Origin: AWTP1-9 sp035703165 | Lineage (GTDB): Bacteria > Bacteroidota > Bacteroidia > Chitinophagales > Chitinophagaceae | Assembly: GCA_035703165.1 (NCBI GenBank) | Contig: DASSYR010000029.1 | Location: 62,001-126,000, forward strand | Direction: 5' to 3' | DNA: 64,000 nucleotides | Part shown: positions 54,149 through 63,482 of the stretch, one piece after another | Layout of the letters: every line of letters starts with the position of its first letter | Numbering within the stretch: position 1 is the first letter of the stretch | The notes under the pieces: model-generated | The model's input: the letters and a program-made list of their open reading frames with translations, nothing else | Told to the model about the DNA's origin: nothing | Databases searched by the model: none | Program-made: the position numbers and the translations under genes

Positions 54149-54535
54149 TTAATTCATCTTAAATGGTGCCGACATTTCAAATACAGGTATGTTTACAGAA
54201 AAGTTCTGTTTGGAGACAGAATTTTCCATTAAATAACTTCCGTACATTTTTCCCATTTCGGAACGAAGATTGCATCCGCTTACATATTGGTATTGCTCGC
54301 CCGGATTTAATAAAGGCTGCACACCTACCACGCCATCGCCTTCCACTTCTCGGCGTTGGCCATTACTATCAAATATATGCCAGTGACGACGCAATAATTT
54401 TACAGGAAAAGTATTGCTGTTTTCAATGGTTACACGATAGGCAAACATAAATTCCCCAGCCATGGGATTACTATAGTCTTGTTGGTAAAAAGTTTCTACA
54501 CTAATACGTATGCCTTGTGAAATCTTTGATATCAT
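54149..54535 (-). CDS. apaG: ApaG family protein
   Basis: 128 residues, the standard length. Family signatures are AYRVTIENSN, GDGVVGVQPLLNPGE and GKMYGSYLM. ApaG is linked to cobalt and magnesium balance and to dinucleotide polyphosphate metabolism in proteobacteria; role here is inferred by family. Alone on the minus strand. Confidence 0.95.
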   Translation of the reverse strand: MISKISQGIRISVETFYQQDYSNPMAGEFMFAYRVTIENSNTFPVKLLRRHWHIFDSNGQRREVEGDGVVGVQPLLNPGEQYQYVSGCNLRSEMGKMYGSYLMENSVSKQNFSVNIPVFEMSAPFKMN

Positions 54536-54729
54536 ATTAAACGATTGATATAAAAGTAAACAAAAAATAGCGGAAGTCGTTCAATTTTTAATAATTAGCT
54601 ATAAATTTTGAAAACCCACTTTCTATGATTCTGCCGGCAAACGCTGGTAAAAGGAATTTGAAAAGCAAATGTTTATGCCTGCCTGGAAATTATTGTAATA
54701 CAGTTGCCAGAAAATATTTTCTATTCCTA

Positions 54730-54927
54730 TTAATCGGGTTGTTGGTAAATTGTAAGAGCTATAATTAATAAGATCGTAAAAAAGGCAAGAGTAGTATAAT
54801 GAATGCTTTTATAACGCTTTTCTTTTTGCTCGTCTTCTTTCACCCTTGCTCTGATAAATAAAATAAAACTTATTACTGCAACAACAGCATTTAAAGAAGC
54901 TAATACACAAGTAATAATAAAAAGCAA
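54730..54927 (-). CDS. Small two-helix membrane protein
   Basis: 65 residues with two hydrophobic segments (about 1-25 and 46-61) separated by a charged KEDEQKEKRYK stretch. The start lies one base past the SUI1 gene stop, which implies co-transcription. No family recognised. Small size lowers confidence. Confidence 0.55.
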   Translation of the reverse strand: MLFIITCVLASLNAVVAVISFILFIRARVKEDEQKEKRYKSIHYTTLAFFTILLIIALTIYQQPD

Positions 54928-54928
54928 G

Positions 54929-55267
54929 TCAGACCTTTTTAGATTGTGAATAACCGTTTTTTAGTAGCCACTGCAATACTTTATCCCTATGGTCGCCTTG
55001 GACTATTATTTCGTTGTCTTTAACAGAGCCACCCGTTCCACAAAAAGATTTTAGTTTTTTCCCCAAATCTTCCAAATCCTCCAAACTTCCTATAAAACCG
55101 GTAATGAGAGTAACTGTTTTTCCTCCACGGTGTTTGGTTTCTAAACGTATGCGTAGCCTTTGTTCATTTGCGGGCAATGTTTCTTTACCAGTATCTTCAT
55201 TTTCAAATTGAAAGTCAGGGTTAGTGCTATAAACAAATCCCCTGTTATCCGGTTGTCTTTTGGCCAT
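54929..55267 (-). CDS. SUI1/eIF1-like translation initiation factor
   Basis: 112 residues of the YciH/SUI1 type. Key segments are ETKHRGGKTVTLITGF, LGKKLKSFCGTGGSVKDN and IIVQGDHRDKVLQWL. The bacterial proteins are related to archaeal aIF1 and eukaryotic eIF1 and may affect start-codon choice. First gene of a two-gene unit with a small membrane protein. Confidence 0.92.
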   Translation of the reverse strand: MAKRQPDNRGFVYSTNPDFQFENEDTGKETLPANEQRLRIRLETKHRGGKTVTLITGFIGSLEDLEDLGKKLKSFCGTGGSVKDNEIIVQGDHRDKVLQWLLKNGYSQSKKV

Positions 55268-55354
55268 GTTCTTTAATTAAGAAATGTTTTTTTAAAAATT
55301 TAGACTTTAATCGTCACCGCTAATTTTTTTTAATTTTTTGGCAAAACTAAATTA

Positions 55355-56212
55355 TTATAAGACGGCTTTCAGGTTTAAGTCAAGACTCCTTGCCTGGTGT
55401 ATCAATCCTCCAATACTAACATAATCCACACCCGTTTCCGCATAACTTATTACATTATCTAAATTAATGCCGCCACTGGCTTCAGTTTCAAATTTCCCAT
55501 CAATAATTAGTAATGCCTCCCTGATTAGAGAAGGTGAAAAATTATCCAACATGATTCGAAAAACTTTTCCTTTTGCTATTTTAACTACTTTTTTCACATC
55601 ATCAAGATTCCTCGTTTCTACTTCAATTTTTAAACCTGTTTTTTTTGTTTGTACATAATAATAGGCTTTGTCAATAGCTTTTTCCAATCCTCCACAATAG
55701 TCAATATGATTATCCTTTAGCATAATCATATCATACAAACCCATACGATGATTAAGCCCGCCGCCAATACGAACTGCTTCTTTTTCCAGTAAGCGAAAAT
55801 TGGGAGTTGTTTTTCTTGTGTCCAGTACTTTTGTATGATAGCCTTGTAGCTTATCGGTAAACATTCTTGTTAAAGTAGCAATACCACTCATTCGTTGCAT
55901 ACAGTTTAAAGCCAGCCTTTCACATTGTAAAATGGTATGCACCCTGGCTTTTACCTCAAAAATCATGTCGCCTTTTTTCATTTCTTCGCCATCTTTTTTA
56001 TTTGCATTAAAAACGGCGCTGTTTTCCATAAAACGAAATATTGTTTTGGCTACTTCCATACCGGCTAATACCCCGTCTTCTTTACTCTTTAAAACAGCGG
56101 TGCCTTTTGCATAAGGATCTATTGTACTTAAAGTGGAGTGATCTCCATCACCGATATCCTCTGTAAGTGCATTTTTAATTAACAGGATTAATTGTTGCTG
56201 GTAAGACATCAT
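55355..56212 (-). CDS. nadC: Nicotinate-nucleotide pyrophosphorylase (carboxylating)
   Basis: 285 residues from the ATG at 56212 (frame open to 56272; MMSYQQQL fits the family). Marks: EDIGDGDHST, LNCMQRMSGIATLT, KVLDTRKTTPNFR, RIGGGLNHRMGLYD and a C-terminal EASGGI. It turns quinolinate and PRPP into nicotinate mononucleotide in de novo NAD synthesis; nadE in this window does the last step. A terminator divides it from the DUF4783 gene upstream. Confidence 0.97.
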   Translation of the reverse strand: MMSYQQQLILLIKNALTEDIGDGDHSTLSTIDPYAKGTAVLKSKEDGVLAGMEVAKTIFRFMENSAVFNANKKDGEEMKKGDMIFEVKARVHTILQCERLALNCMQRMSGIATLTRMFTDKLQGYHTKVLDTRKTTPNFRLLEKEAVRIGGGLNHRMGLYDMIMLKDNHIDYCGGLEKAIDKAYYYVQTKKTGLKIEVETRNLDDVKKVVKIAKGKVFRIMLDNFSPSLIREALLIIDGKFETEASGGINLDNVISYAETGVDYVSIGGLIHQARSLDLNLKAVL

Positions 56213-56270
56213 AAAACAAATATCAGTAAAAAGAATTACAGAAATAAAACTTTGGGATACTACAGAGTGC

Positions 56271-56304
56271 AAAAAAATCCGCCAAATTTATGGCGGATTT
56301 TTTT
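56271..56304 (-). terminator. Rho-independent terminator
   Basis: AAAAAAATCCGCCA and TGGCGGATTTTTTT form a perfect 14-pair stem with a six-base loop; A-run and T-run on both strands. Placed after the DUF4783 gene on the minus strand, so it ends that transcript before nadC. Confidence 0.9.
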
Positions 56305-56320
56305 CGGTGTTTTTCTTTAA

Positions 56321-56716
56321 TTAGAAATTTTGTGCCTCTATTCTTATTTCCTGGAGGTACTGTTTACCTCCGCGTTGTTTTACAAACAGCGTGGTTCTAA
56401 ACCTACCCTCCTTAGTTTGAAGGTTACCAATGCAATAATTTGAATTGCCATTTTCTCCCTTGTGCAACACATCAAAAGATTTTACTTTATAATTGTTGAA
56501 GAAATCTCTCATAATCATTTCTGCCTGGCTCTTGCTATAAGAGTTACTTTTATCAGGCATTGTTATTTCTACCACATTATCAAAGTATTTAGCCAACTGC
56601 TCGGCATTCCCCGCTTTCATGGCCGTGATAACCTCATCTAATGTTCCAAAGGTTCGGAATGAAAACAGGCCAGTTATAATAGTTATGAATAATATGGCAC
56701 GTAAGTTTTTGTTCAT
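56321..56716 (-). CDS. DUF4783 family secreted protein
   Basis: 131 residues with a signal peptide (MNKNLRAILFITIITGLFSF) and an NTF2-like alpha+beta body of the DUF4783 type: ITAMKAGNAEQLAKYFD, a YSKSQAEMIMRDFF helix, and strands ending in LQEIRIEAQ. In Bacteroidota it is commonly encoded just before nadC, as here. Function unknown; periplasmic by its leader. Confidence 0.85.
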   Translation of the reverse strand: MNKNLRAILFITIITGLFSFRTFGTLDEVITAMKAGNAEQLAKYFDNVVEITMPDKSNSYSKSQAEMIMRDFFNNYKVKSFDVLHKGENGNSNYCIGNLQTKEGRFRTTLFVKQRGGKQYLQEIRIEAQNF

Positions 56717-56826
56717 AATTACTAATTTAAATCACTATAAATAACAAAGTTGCTAAAAGCATGCCAATTGAGTAATATTATTATTTTTTAAATCGAAATT
56801 TTTAGACCTCAAAAAAAAGACGAATA

Positions 56827-56856
56827 TCTGAAAATCCTGTAAATGAAGTAGTTTTG
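56827..56856 (+). promoter_or_regulatory. Promoter of gpmI, near-leaderless
   Basis: TCTG (56827-56830), an 18-base spacer and TAGTTTTG (56849-56856), a perfect -7 box, with the ATG at 56864 only seven bases later. The transcript would start at or very near the start codon. Confidence 0.45.
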
Positions 56857-56863
56857 CAGTTCT

Positions 56864-58384
56864 ATGACAAGCAAAAAAGTTATCCTCATTATTATGGATG
56901 GGTGGGGCTTGGGCAAGGTCAAAAAAGCAGATGCTATCCAAAACGCAAATACTCCTTTTGTTAATTCTTTATACAAAAGATACCCAAATAGTACATTGAT
57001 TACCTGTGGCAGAGCAGTAGGTTTGCCTGAGGGACAAATGGGTAATAGTGAGGTTGGACATTTAAATCTGGGGGCCGGCAGAGTTGTGTACCAGGAGTTG
57101 GAACGCATTAATACAGCAATACGTAATGGTTCCTTTGCCCAAAACGAAGTTTTGTTAAATGCTATTCGTTTTGCTAAAACAAATAGCAAAACGTTACATC
57201 TATTAGGCTTAGTAAGTGATGGTGGTGTGCATTCTCATATTAATCATGTAAAAGCCATTACTGATGTTTGCAAAAAAGAAGGTTTGCAAAATGTCTTAGT
57301 TCATGCGTTTACGGATGGACGGGATACTGATCCCAAAAGTGGCTTAGGCTATTTAAAAAACCTGGAAGAGCATCTTGAATCAACTGTAGGTAAGATAGCT
57401 TCTGTGTGTGGACGTTATTATGCCATGGACAGGGACAAAAGGTGGGAAAGGATTAAATTGGCCTATGATTGTTTAGTACGTGGTGTAGGAGAAAAGTTTG
57501 ACAATATATCAAAAGGCATAAACGCATCCTATGCTAAGGGTGTTACAGACGAATTTATTAAGCCAATTATTAATTCATCTATTGGTGATGATAAAACATT
57601 AATTAAAGAGGATGATGTGATAATTTGTTTTAATTTTCGTACAGACCGATGCCGTGAAATAACACAAGTACTTACTCAACAGGATGTTCCCGATTTTGAG
57701 ATGAAGAAATTAAATCTTCATTATACAACAATGACTGAATATGATAAAACATATAAAAACATAAAGGTTATTTTTGAAACCGACAACCTTAATAATACAT
57801 TGGGAGAAGTTTTAGAACAAAATGATTTAAAACAAATTCGTATTGCCGAAACAGAAAAATATCCTCATGTAACATTTTTTTTCAGTGGGGGGAGAGAAGT
57901 TCCTTTTAAAGGAGAAACCAGGATTATGGCCCCTTCACCAAAAGTAGCCACATATGACATGAAGCCTGAAATGAGTGGATATGAAGTAACGGATTTAATA
58001 ATTCCGGAAATTGAAAAAAAAGCAGCCGATTTTATTTGTTTGAATTATGCAAATGCCGATATGGTTGGGCATACCGGAATTTTTGAAGCAGCAATAAAGG
58101 CAGTTGAAACTGTTGACAGATGTGTAGAAAGAGTAGTTACAGCAGGCTTGGCACAGAACTATACAATATTTCTTACTGCCGATCATGGCAACTCCGACTA
58201 CATGATTAATGAAGATGGAACGCCCAACACTGCTCATACATTAAACCCTGTTCCCTTTTTTATTATTGATAAGGAATGGAGGGGAACATTAAAGCCAGGT
58301 AAATTGGGAGATGTTGCTCCTACCATTTTGACCTTTATGAATATACCCCTTCCAAAAGAAATGACAGGGGAAGTGTTAATTTAG
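56864..58384 (+). CDS. gpmI: Phosphoglycerate mutase, 2,3-BPG-independent
   Basis: 506 residues, the usual size. The N-terminal metal site IIMDGWGLG and the catalytic Ser62 in QMGNSEVGHLNLG are present; TADHGNSDYM and AHTLNPVPF complete the alkaline-phosphatase-type metal core. It converts 3- and 2-phosphoglycerate in glycolysis using manganese. Followed after eight bases by a hypothetical protein gene, probably one transcript. Confidence 0.97.
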   Translation: MTSKKVILIIMDGWGLGKVKKADAIQNANTPFVNSLYKRYPNSTLITCGRAVGLPEGQMGNSEVGHLNLGAGRVVYQELERINTAIRNGSFAQNEVLLNAIRFAKTNSKTLHLLGLVSDGGVHSHINHVKAITDVCKKEGLQNVLVHAFTDGRDTDPKSGLGYLKNLEEHLESTVGKIASVCGRYYAMDRDKRWERIKLAYDCLVRGVGEKFDNISKGINASYAKGVTDEFIKPIINSSIGDDKTLIKEDDVIICFNFRTDRCREITQVLTQQDVPDFEMKKLNLHYTTMTEYDKTYKNIKVIFETDNLNNTLGEVLEQNDLKQIRIAETEKYPHVTFFFSGGREVPFKGETRIMAPSPKVATYDMKPEMSGYEVTDLIIPEIEKKAADFICLNYANADMVGHTGIFEAAIKAVETVDRCVERVVTAGLAQNYTIFLTADHGNSDYMINEDGTPNTAHTLNPVPFFIIDKEWRGTLKPGKLGDVAPTILTFMNIPLPKEMTGEVLI

Positions 58385-58392
58385 CAAGCCAA

Positions 58393-58896
58393 ATGAGTCC
58401 GCTAAGGAAAATATCAGGTTTACTTCTGTTATTATTAGCAGCAATACCAATGGTTTATTCAATAGTTTTTCTTTTTCAGCAGCACTCTATTCGCCAGAAT
58501 ATGCTCGAAAAACTAAAAAGAGAGCATTTGGACCAAATAACGCTAGCCAAAACAGATTTTGTGTGGACAAAAAAGGGTGCGGAAATCAGAATTGGGAAGG
58601 ATCTGTTTGATGTAAAAGAGTGGGTAGAAGTTAATGGGAAGATTATTGTAAAAGGTCGTTATGATCATAAAGAAAAGCAGCTATATAAGCAATTAGAGGA
58701 AATGGCAAATAGTGGTCGGCAAAAATCACAAATTTTTTTAATAAAATTTTTTACACAGCTTGTTTGCATACGAAGTAGTTTATTAGAACACCTGCTTCCG
58801 GGCTCAATTACTATTAACAATTATTTTAAAACCTACGTTGAAGCAATTTTCGACAGATCCATTCCGGTTTTTACACCTCCCCCGCAATTTTCCTGA
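58393..58896 (+). CDS. Hypothetical protein with N-terminal anchor
   Basis: 167 residues with a membrane segment at about 8-28 (LLLLLAAIPMVYSIVFLF), then a soluble domain of charged helices and strands (KTDFVWTKKGAEIRIGKDLFDVKEWV read in part) and a Pro-rich end. I recall similar proteins encoded before TonB receptors in Bacteroidota. It starts eight bases after gpmI. Function unknown. Confidence 0.7.
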   Translation: MSPLRKISGLLLLLLAAIPMVYSIVFLFQQHSIRQNMLEKLKREHLDQITLAKTDFVWTKKGAEIRIGKDLFDVKEWVEVNGKIIVKGRYDHKEKQLYKQLEEMANSGRQKSQIFLIKFFTQLVCIRSSLLEHLLPGSITINNYFKTYVEAIFDRSIPVFTPPPQFS

Positions 58897-58989
58897 GTTT
58901 TATAGTTGTTTATTATACTTCTGTCATACTATCTTCTGTTAGTAACATTGTTTAATTTGTAAAAACCGTTTAGGTGTAAAATTAATTTT

Positions 58990-61215
58990 ATGAAAAAAAT
59001 TATTTTCTTTCTGTCTTTATATTTATTTACATACGTGGCTAAATCACAAAATAATACAGATCCCGACACTTCACAAAGAATTCTGCAATTAGATGAGGTG
59101 GTAGTTTCTGCTAATAAATTTGCTGAAAAAAAGAAAAACATTGCCCAGCAAATATTAATTGTTTCATCAAAAGAGATAAAGCGCATTGGTGCCGGTACTA
59201 CTGCCGATTTGTTAGCAAATACAGGTAATGTAGCAGTGCAAAAGAGCCAGTTAGGAGGAGGGAGCTTAATACTTCGCGGTTTTGAAGCCAGTCGTGTGCT
59301 GATGGTAATAGATGGTGTTCGTTTGAATAATGCTATTTATCGTGCCGGGCATTTACAAAATGTAATTACGCTTGATAATTCTATTTTAGACAGAGTGGAA
59401 GTATTGTACGGCCCTTCCTCAACTATTTATGGAAGTGATGCATTAGGTGGGGTTGTTCATTTCCATACAAAAAATCCTATACTTTCCGGCGCGGGGAAAA
59501 CTGCAACTACTGGTAATGCCTTTTTGAGATATGGAACAGCAGCCGATGAGTTTAGCGGACATGTTGATGTTAGTGTTGGAGGGAAAAAATTTGGTTTCCT
59601 TTCTGCCTTTACGTACAGTGATTTTAACGATTTAAGACAAGGGGCTAATAGAAATAGTAAAATCGGTAATCTCGGTTTAAGAAACTTTTACCAGCAACGT
59701 ATTAATGGTATTGATTCCATGGTTGCGAACAGCAATCCTGCCAAACAAAAGTTTACCGGCTATCATCAATATGACATTTTACAAAAACTTCTTTATAAGC
59801 CCAGCGATAAAATTTCTCACTTACTCAGTCTTCAATTTTCTAATTCGTCCGACATTCCTCGTTACGACAGGTTAACAGAAACAAGTGGCGGTATTTTTAA
59901 AAGCGCCGAATGGTATTATGGCCCGCAAAAGAGAAATTTGTTTTCGTATGAATTAAATGCTCAAAATCTTTCTTTTTTCTTTAAGGAAATTAAAGCGGTA
60001 GCCAGCTATCAGCAAATTGAAGAAAGCAGGAATAATCGTAACTGGAAGTCTGCCAGGAGAAACGAAAGAGTAGAGAAATTAGGGGTAGTTGGTTTTACAG
60101 TTGATGCCAGGCGGAAATCAGAGAAGAATGAGTTAACGGTTGGTATTGATGGACAATTTAATGATGTAAAGTCAAGAGCACAAAGAGTAGATATTCTAAC
60201 CGGAGCACTTTCAAAATTAGATACCCGGTATCCTGACGGAAAAAATAAGATGAATTACTATGCCGTTTATGCATCGGATATTTATAAAATAAACAGCAAC
60301 TGGGTATTTAATAGCGGATTGAGATTTAACTATGTTACGCTTCATTCTACTTTTGTGGATACGGCAATCCTCCACCTTCCGTTTACCAGTGCAGAACAAA
60401 ATCATGCTACTATAACCGGTAATTTGGGCATTATTTATTTAACTCCGGATAATTGGAAGTTTTCTTTGCTGGCAAGCAGTGGTTTTCGCTCACCCAATTT
60501 AGATGATTTAACCAAGGTATTTGAGACCTTTCGTGGTGTAAAAGTAACAGTGCCCAACCAGAATTTAAAACCCGAATACACATATAATATAGATTTGAAT
60601 ATTAGTAAAGTCATTGCCAAAAAAGTAAAATTAGAAGCCACAGGTTATTATACTTTTTTCAAGAATGTGATTGTATCAGACAGGTTTACTTTTAACGGGC
60701 AGTCGTCTATTATTTATGACGGTGTATTGACACCGGTGTTTGCTAATCAAAATAAAGCAAAAGCTTATGTAGTTGGTTTAAATGCTGCTGTAACAGCAGA
60801 TATCAGCAGTCATTTTTCCGTTTATAGCACCCTAAATTTTACAAAAGGAAGGTATAAAAATAGTGATGGAACAAAGTCTCCCCTTGATCATATATCACCT
60901 GCATTTGGGAGAACAAGTATTGTTTATCGAAATAAAAAAATAAACGCGGAGATATTTTCGATATACAATGCAGCCAAAAAAAGTAAAGATTATAACCAGG
61001 GAGGAGAAGACAACCAAATATATTCTGTTGATCCGGTAAATGGGTATTTACCCGGATGGTTTACGGCCAATGTTCGCTCTTCCTACCAGTTTCATAAATA
61101 CTTTTCAATTCAGGCAGCTCTCGAAAATATTTTCGATAGAAATTACCGCACTTTTGCTTCAGGTATTTCAGCGCCCGGGCGGAATTTAATCATTACATTG
61201 CGAGCAAGCCTGTAA
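58990..61215 (+). CDS. TonB-dependent receptor
   Basis: 741 residues: a signal peptide (MKKIIFFLSLYLFTYVAKS), a TonB-box-like LDEVVVSA near residue 34, the plug (about 45-165, VQKSQLGGGSLILRGFEA and YGPSSTIYGSDALGGVV) and a barrel ending LIITLRASL. It lacks the carboxypeptidase-like N-domain of the receptor at 16272. The plug resembles the vitamin B12/heme/siderophore group; the ligand is not readable. The preceding small gene may be its partner. Confidence 0.92.
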   Translation: MKKIIFFLSLYLFTYVAKSQNNTDPDTSQRILQLDEVVVSANKFAEKKKNIAQQILIVSSKEIKRIGAGTTADLLANTGNVAVQKSQLGGGSLILRGFEASRVLMVIDGVRLNNAIYRAGHLQNVITLDNSILDRVEVLYGPSSTIYGSDALGGVVHFHTKNPILSGAGKTATTGNAFLRYGTAADEFSGHVDVSVGGKKFGFLSAFTYSDFNDLRQGANRNSKIGNLGLRNFYQQRINGIDSMVANSNPAKQKFTGYHQYDILQKLLYKPSDKISHLLSLQFSNSSDIPRYDRLTETSGGIFKSAEWYYGPQKRNLFSYELNAQNLSFFFKEIKAVASYQQIEESRNNRNWKSARRNERVEKLGVVGFTVDARRKSEKNELTVGIDGQFNDVKSRAQRVDILTGALSKLDTRYPDGKNKMNYYAVYASDIYKINSNWVFNSGLRFNYVTLHSTFVDTAILHLPFTSAEQNHATITGNLGIIYLTPDNWKFSLLASSGFRSPNLDDLTKVFETFRGVKVTVPNQNLKPEYTYNIDLNISKVIAKKVKLEATGYYTFFKNVIVSDRFTFNGQSSIIYDGVLTPVFANQNKAKAYVVGLNAAVTADISSHFSVYSTLNFTKGRYKNSDGTKSPLDHISPAFGRTSIVYRNKKINAEIFSIYNAAKKSKDYNQGGEDNQIYSVDPVNGYLPGWFTANVRSSYQFHKYFSIQAALENIFDRNYRTFASGISAPGRNLIITLRASL

Positions 61216-61354
61216 TTTGAATATTTTCTAAGGATAGCTGTTTTTTAGGGTTAAAAAAATATTATTATGTTACGTTTTTGTGACAATTTTTAACACAAAA
61301 GCAGCTACCCTTTCGAAGAATTTGTCTAAATTACGGGTAACTAAACTATCCTTA

Positions 61355-61939
61355 ATGACAGAGGAAGCCATTTTATTAGGCTGCTTAAAAAACCAACCGG
61401 CAGCCCAGCAGGAATTGTATCATCGATACAGTCCTAAAATGTTGGCAGTTTGTTACCGGTTTGCGAAGAACAGGGAAGATGCTGAAGATATGTTGCAAGA
61501 AGGTTTCATCCGTGTATTTTCCCAAATGCACCAATTTAGAGGACAGGGAGCTTTTGAGGGGTGGATGAGGCGCATTATTGTGCATACTTGTATAAATATT
61601 TTAAAGAAGAATAAAAAGTTTAGCGAAAGTGTTGATATCATTTATGCCAACAATATCCAGGTACGGGAAGATTCAGTTCCATCAATTATCCAGGCAAAAC
61701 AAGTAGTAGAGTGTATAAGAATGCTACCTATTGGATACCGAACTGTTTTAAACCTGTTTGCTTTGGAAGGTTATTCGCACAAAGAGATTGCTAATATGCT
61801 TGATATTGAAGAGAGCACCAGTCGTTCACAATATACCAGGGCAAAAGCAATGCTTCAAGAGATATTAATGAAGAAGAGTATCATTTTAAAACCAAAAAGA
61901 AAAAAAGACGAAATTTTGACTGCTGTGCAGTATAGATAA
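61355..61939 (+). CDS. ECF-type RNA polymerase sigma factor
   Basis: 194 residues from the ATG at 61355 (frame open to 61280). Region 2 is seen in NREDAEDMLQEGFIRVFSQ and FEGWMRRIIVHTCINIL; region 4 in YRTVLNLFALEGYSHKEIANM and DIEESTSRSQYTRAK. Third sigma factor in the window. A 37-base gap leads to a protein that carries an inner-membrane anchor and a barrel-like end, likely its regulator. Confidence 0.93.
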   Translation: MTEEAILLGCLKNQPAAQQELYHRYSPKMLAVCYRFAKNREDAEDMLQEGFIRVFSQMHQFRGQGAFEGWMRRIIVHTCINILKKNKKFSESVDIIYANNIQVREDSVPSIIQAKQVVECIRMLPIGYRTVLNLFALEGYSHKEIANMLDIEESTSRSQYTRAKAMLQEILMKKSIILKPKRKKDEILTAVQYR

Positions 61940-61975
61940 ACCAAACCCTAGCCAAAACGCTAACTGAAATTAATT

Positions 61976-63391
61976 ATGGATCGGGATTTTTACACAGATG
62001 ATTTTGAATGGTTGCTTAAAAGCAAAGCAGAAGAGATAAAAATGTATCCTTCCGAGTCTGTCTGGAGGAATGTTTTTAATAAACTGCATCCGGGGAGAAG
62101 ACTGAGTATCATAAGCGGGTCTGCTTTATTATTGCTTTTTGTAACTTCTGTGTTGGTTTTAAGAACAAATAATAAAAATGTATCCACACAAAAAGCAGTA
62201 ATAGGAGAAACAGAAACTTTTGTTAGCACAAATACAACCGTAAAAAGCGACCAGGCTTATACAGATATTAATAATGTAACGGATAGTAAGAAAAATACCT
62301 CTCTCTCTTTATCAGCCGCAAACTCTAATCAAAAGCTTTTTAATAACAAACTTGTAAGTAATAAAGGAAAGAAAGCTATTGATAATTTTTCTTACAAGGG
62401 CATATTTGCAAAACAACCCGTTTCATCAGCAAAGCCGGGCAACACACTATATTCAGATTTATCGTCTGTATCTCCTTCACAAGCCTCCCCTGAAAGTGAG
62501 CTAAGTCAGTTTACGTTATCTGATAAAAATGCTGCTTTTAATGAGGTAAATCTTATTCTTTTATCCGGAGCTGAAAAAAAATACATTGCCAATAGTAATG
62601 CTTCTTTAATTGATGCAATCTCTTCCGGTCCTTTTCTTAATACCAGAGCAGCCAATAAATTTAGCAAGTTTGAATGGCAATTATATTTTACACCCTCTTT
62701 AAGTTACAGGGCTTTATTTAATGATAATGCATCTTATAATCTTTCATTTGCATACAATAGTTTTATTTCAGGCAATATTGATAAAACCGTAAATCACACA
62801 CCAGCACTTGGATTTGAATTAGGCAATGCTGTTGCTTACTCTGTGAACAGTTGGTTAAAGATAAAAGCAGGAGTACAATTTAATTATTCCAGGTATAATA
62901 TAAAAGCATATTCATCTTACCCGGAATTGACAACGTTAAGACTATCAGCCGGTATTAATCAATCTCAAACTCTGACGGTATCTTCATCTTACAAAACGTA
63001 TGGTAGTTACTCTAATGCTACCACTATCGCCAGTCAAAATACAGCCATTTCATTACCCGTGGGTGTTGATTTGAAATTAGCCGGAAATAATAAATTAAGT
63101 TGGGCAATTGCCAGCTCATTACAACCCACCGTTATTTTAAATAACAAAGCATATATCGTTACCAACGATTTAAAAAATTATGTTCGTAAACCAGACGTGT
63201 TTAGAAGCTTTGTTGTTAACTCTTCTTTTGAGACGTATTTGAGATTAGAAAAAGGAAACGGCGTAGCATTGCAGTTAGGACCCCAGCTACGCTACCAAAT
63301 TAGTTCTTCCTATACACAAAAATATGCCATCAGCGAGCATTTGCTTGAGTACGGCATTAAAGTGGGAATTATTAAAAGATTGTCAAAATAA
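61976..63391 (+). CDS. Sigma-partner protein: membrane anchor plus barrel-like C-terminus
   Basis: 471 residues: an N-terminal cytoplasmic part of about 42 residues (MYPSESVWRNVFNKLHPGRR), one membrane segment (about 43-62), a Ser/Asn/Lys-rich linker, and a C-terminal region (from about 225) with amphipathic strands like outer-membrane barrels (FEWQLYFTPSLSYRALF). The N-terminal P-x3-VW-x3-NxLHP motif is one I recall in proteins coded after sigma genes in Chitinophagaceae. An inner-membrane anchor joined to a barrel-like domain is unusual; it may span the periplasm. Function inferred only from context. Confidence 0.75.
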   Translation: MDRDFYTDDFEWLLKSKAEEIKMYPSESVWRNVFNKLHPGRRLSIISGSALLLLFVTSVLVLRTNNKNVSTQKAVIGETETFVSTNTTVKSDQAYTDINNVTDSKKNTSLSLSAANSNQKLFNNKLVSNKGKKAIDNFSYKGIFAKQPVSSAKPGNTLYSDLSSVSPSQASPESELSQFTLSDKNAAFNEVNLILLSGAEKKYIANSNASLIDAISSGPFLNTRAANKFSKFEWQLYFTPSLSYRALFNDNASYNLSFAYNSFISGNIDKTVNHTPALGFELGNAVAYSVNSWLKIKAGVQFNYSRYNIKAYSSYPELTTLRLSAGINQSQTLTVSSSYKTYGSYSNATTIASQNTAISLPVGVDLKLAGNNKLSWAIASSLQPTVILNNKAYIVTNDLKNYVRKPDVFRSFVVNSSFETYLRLEKGNGVALQLGPQLRYQISSSYTQKYAISEHLLEYGIKVGIIKRLSK

Positions 63392-63413
63392 TATTGTTAT
63401 CAAATTTTATTAC

Positions 63414-63443
63414 GCCGCGTACGTTAATGTGTGCGGCTTTTTT
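63414..63443 (+). terminator. Rho-independent terminator
   Basis: GCCGCGTAC and GTGTGCGGC pair over nine bases (two G-U) around a six-base loop, with six Ts after it. It ends the sigma-factor unit. Confidence 0.85.
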
Positions 63444-63482
63444 ATGCTATCTTAAAAAAGCCAATTCCTTTAATTTTACTGT

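Noticed and set aside
54626..54640. CTGCCGGCAAAC in an intergenic region
   Set aside because: Only half of the 49953 palindrome is present; not counted as a copy.
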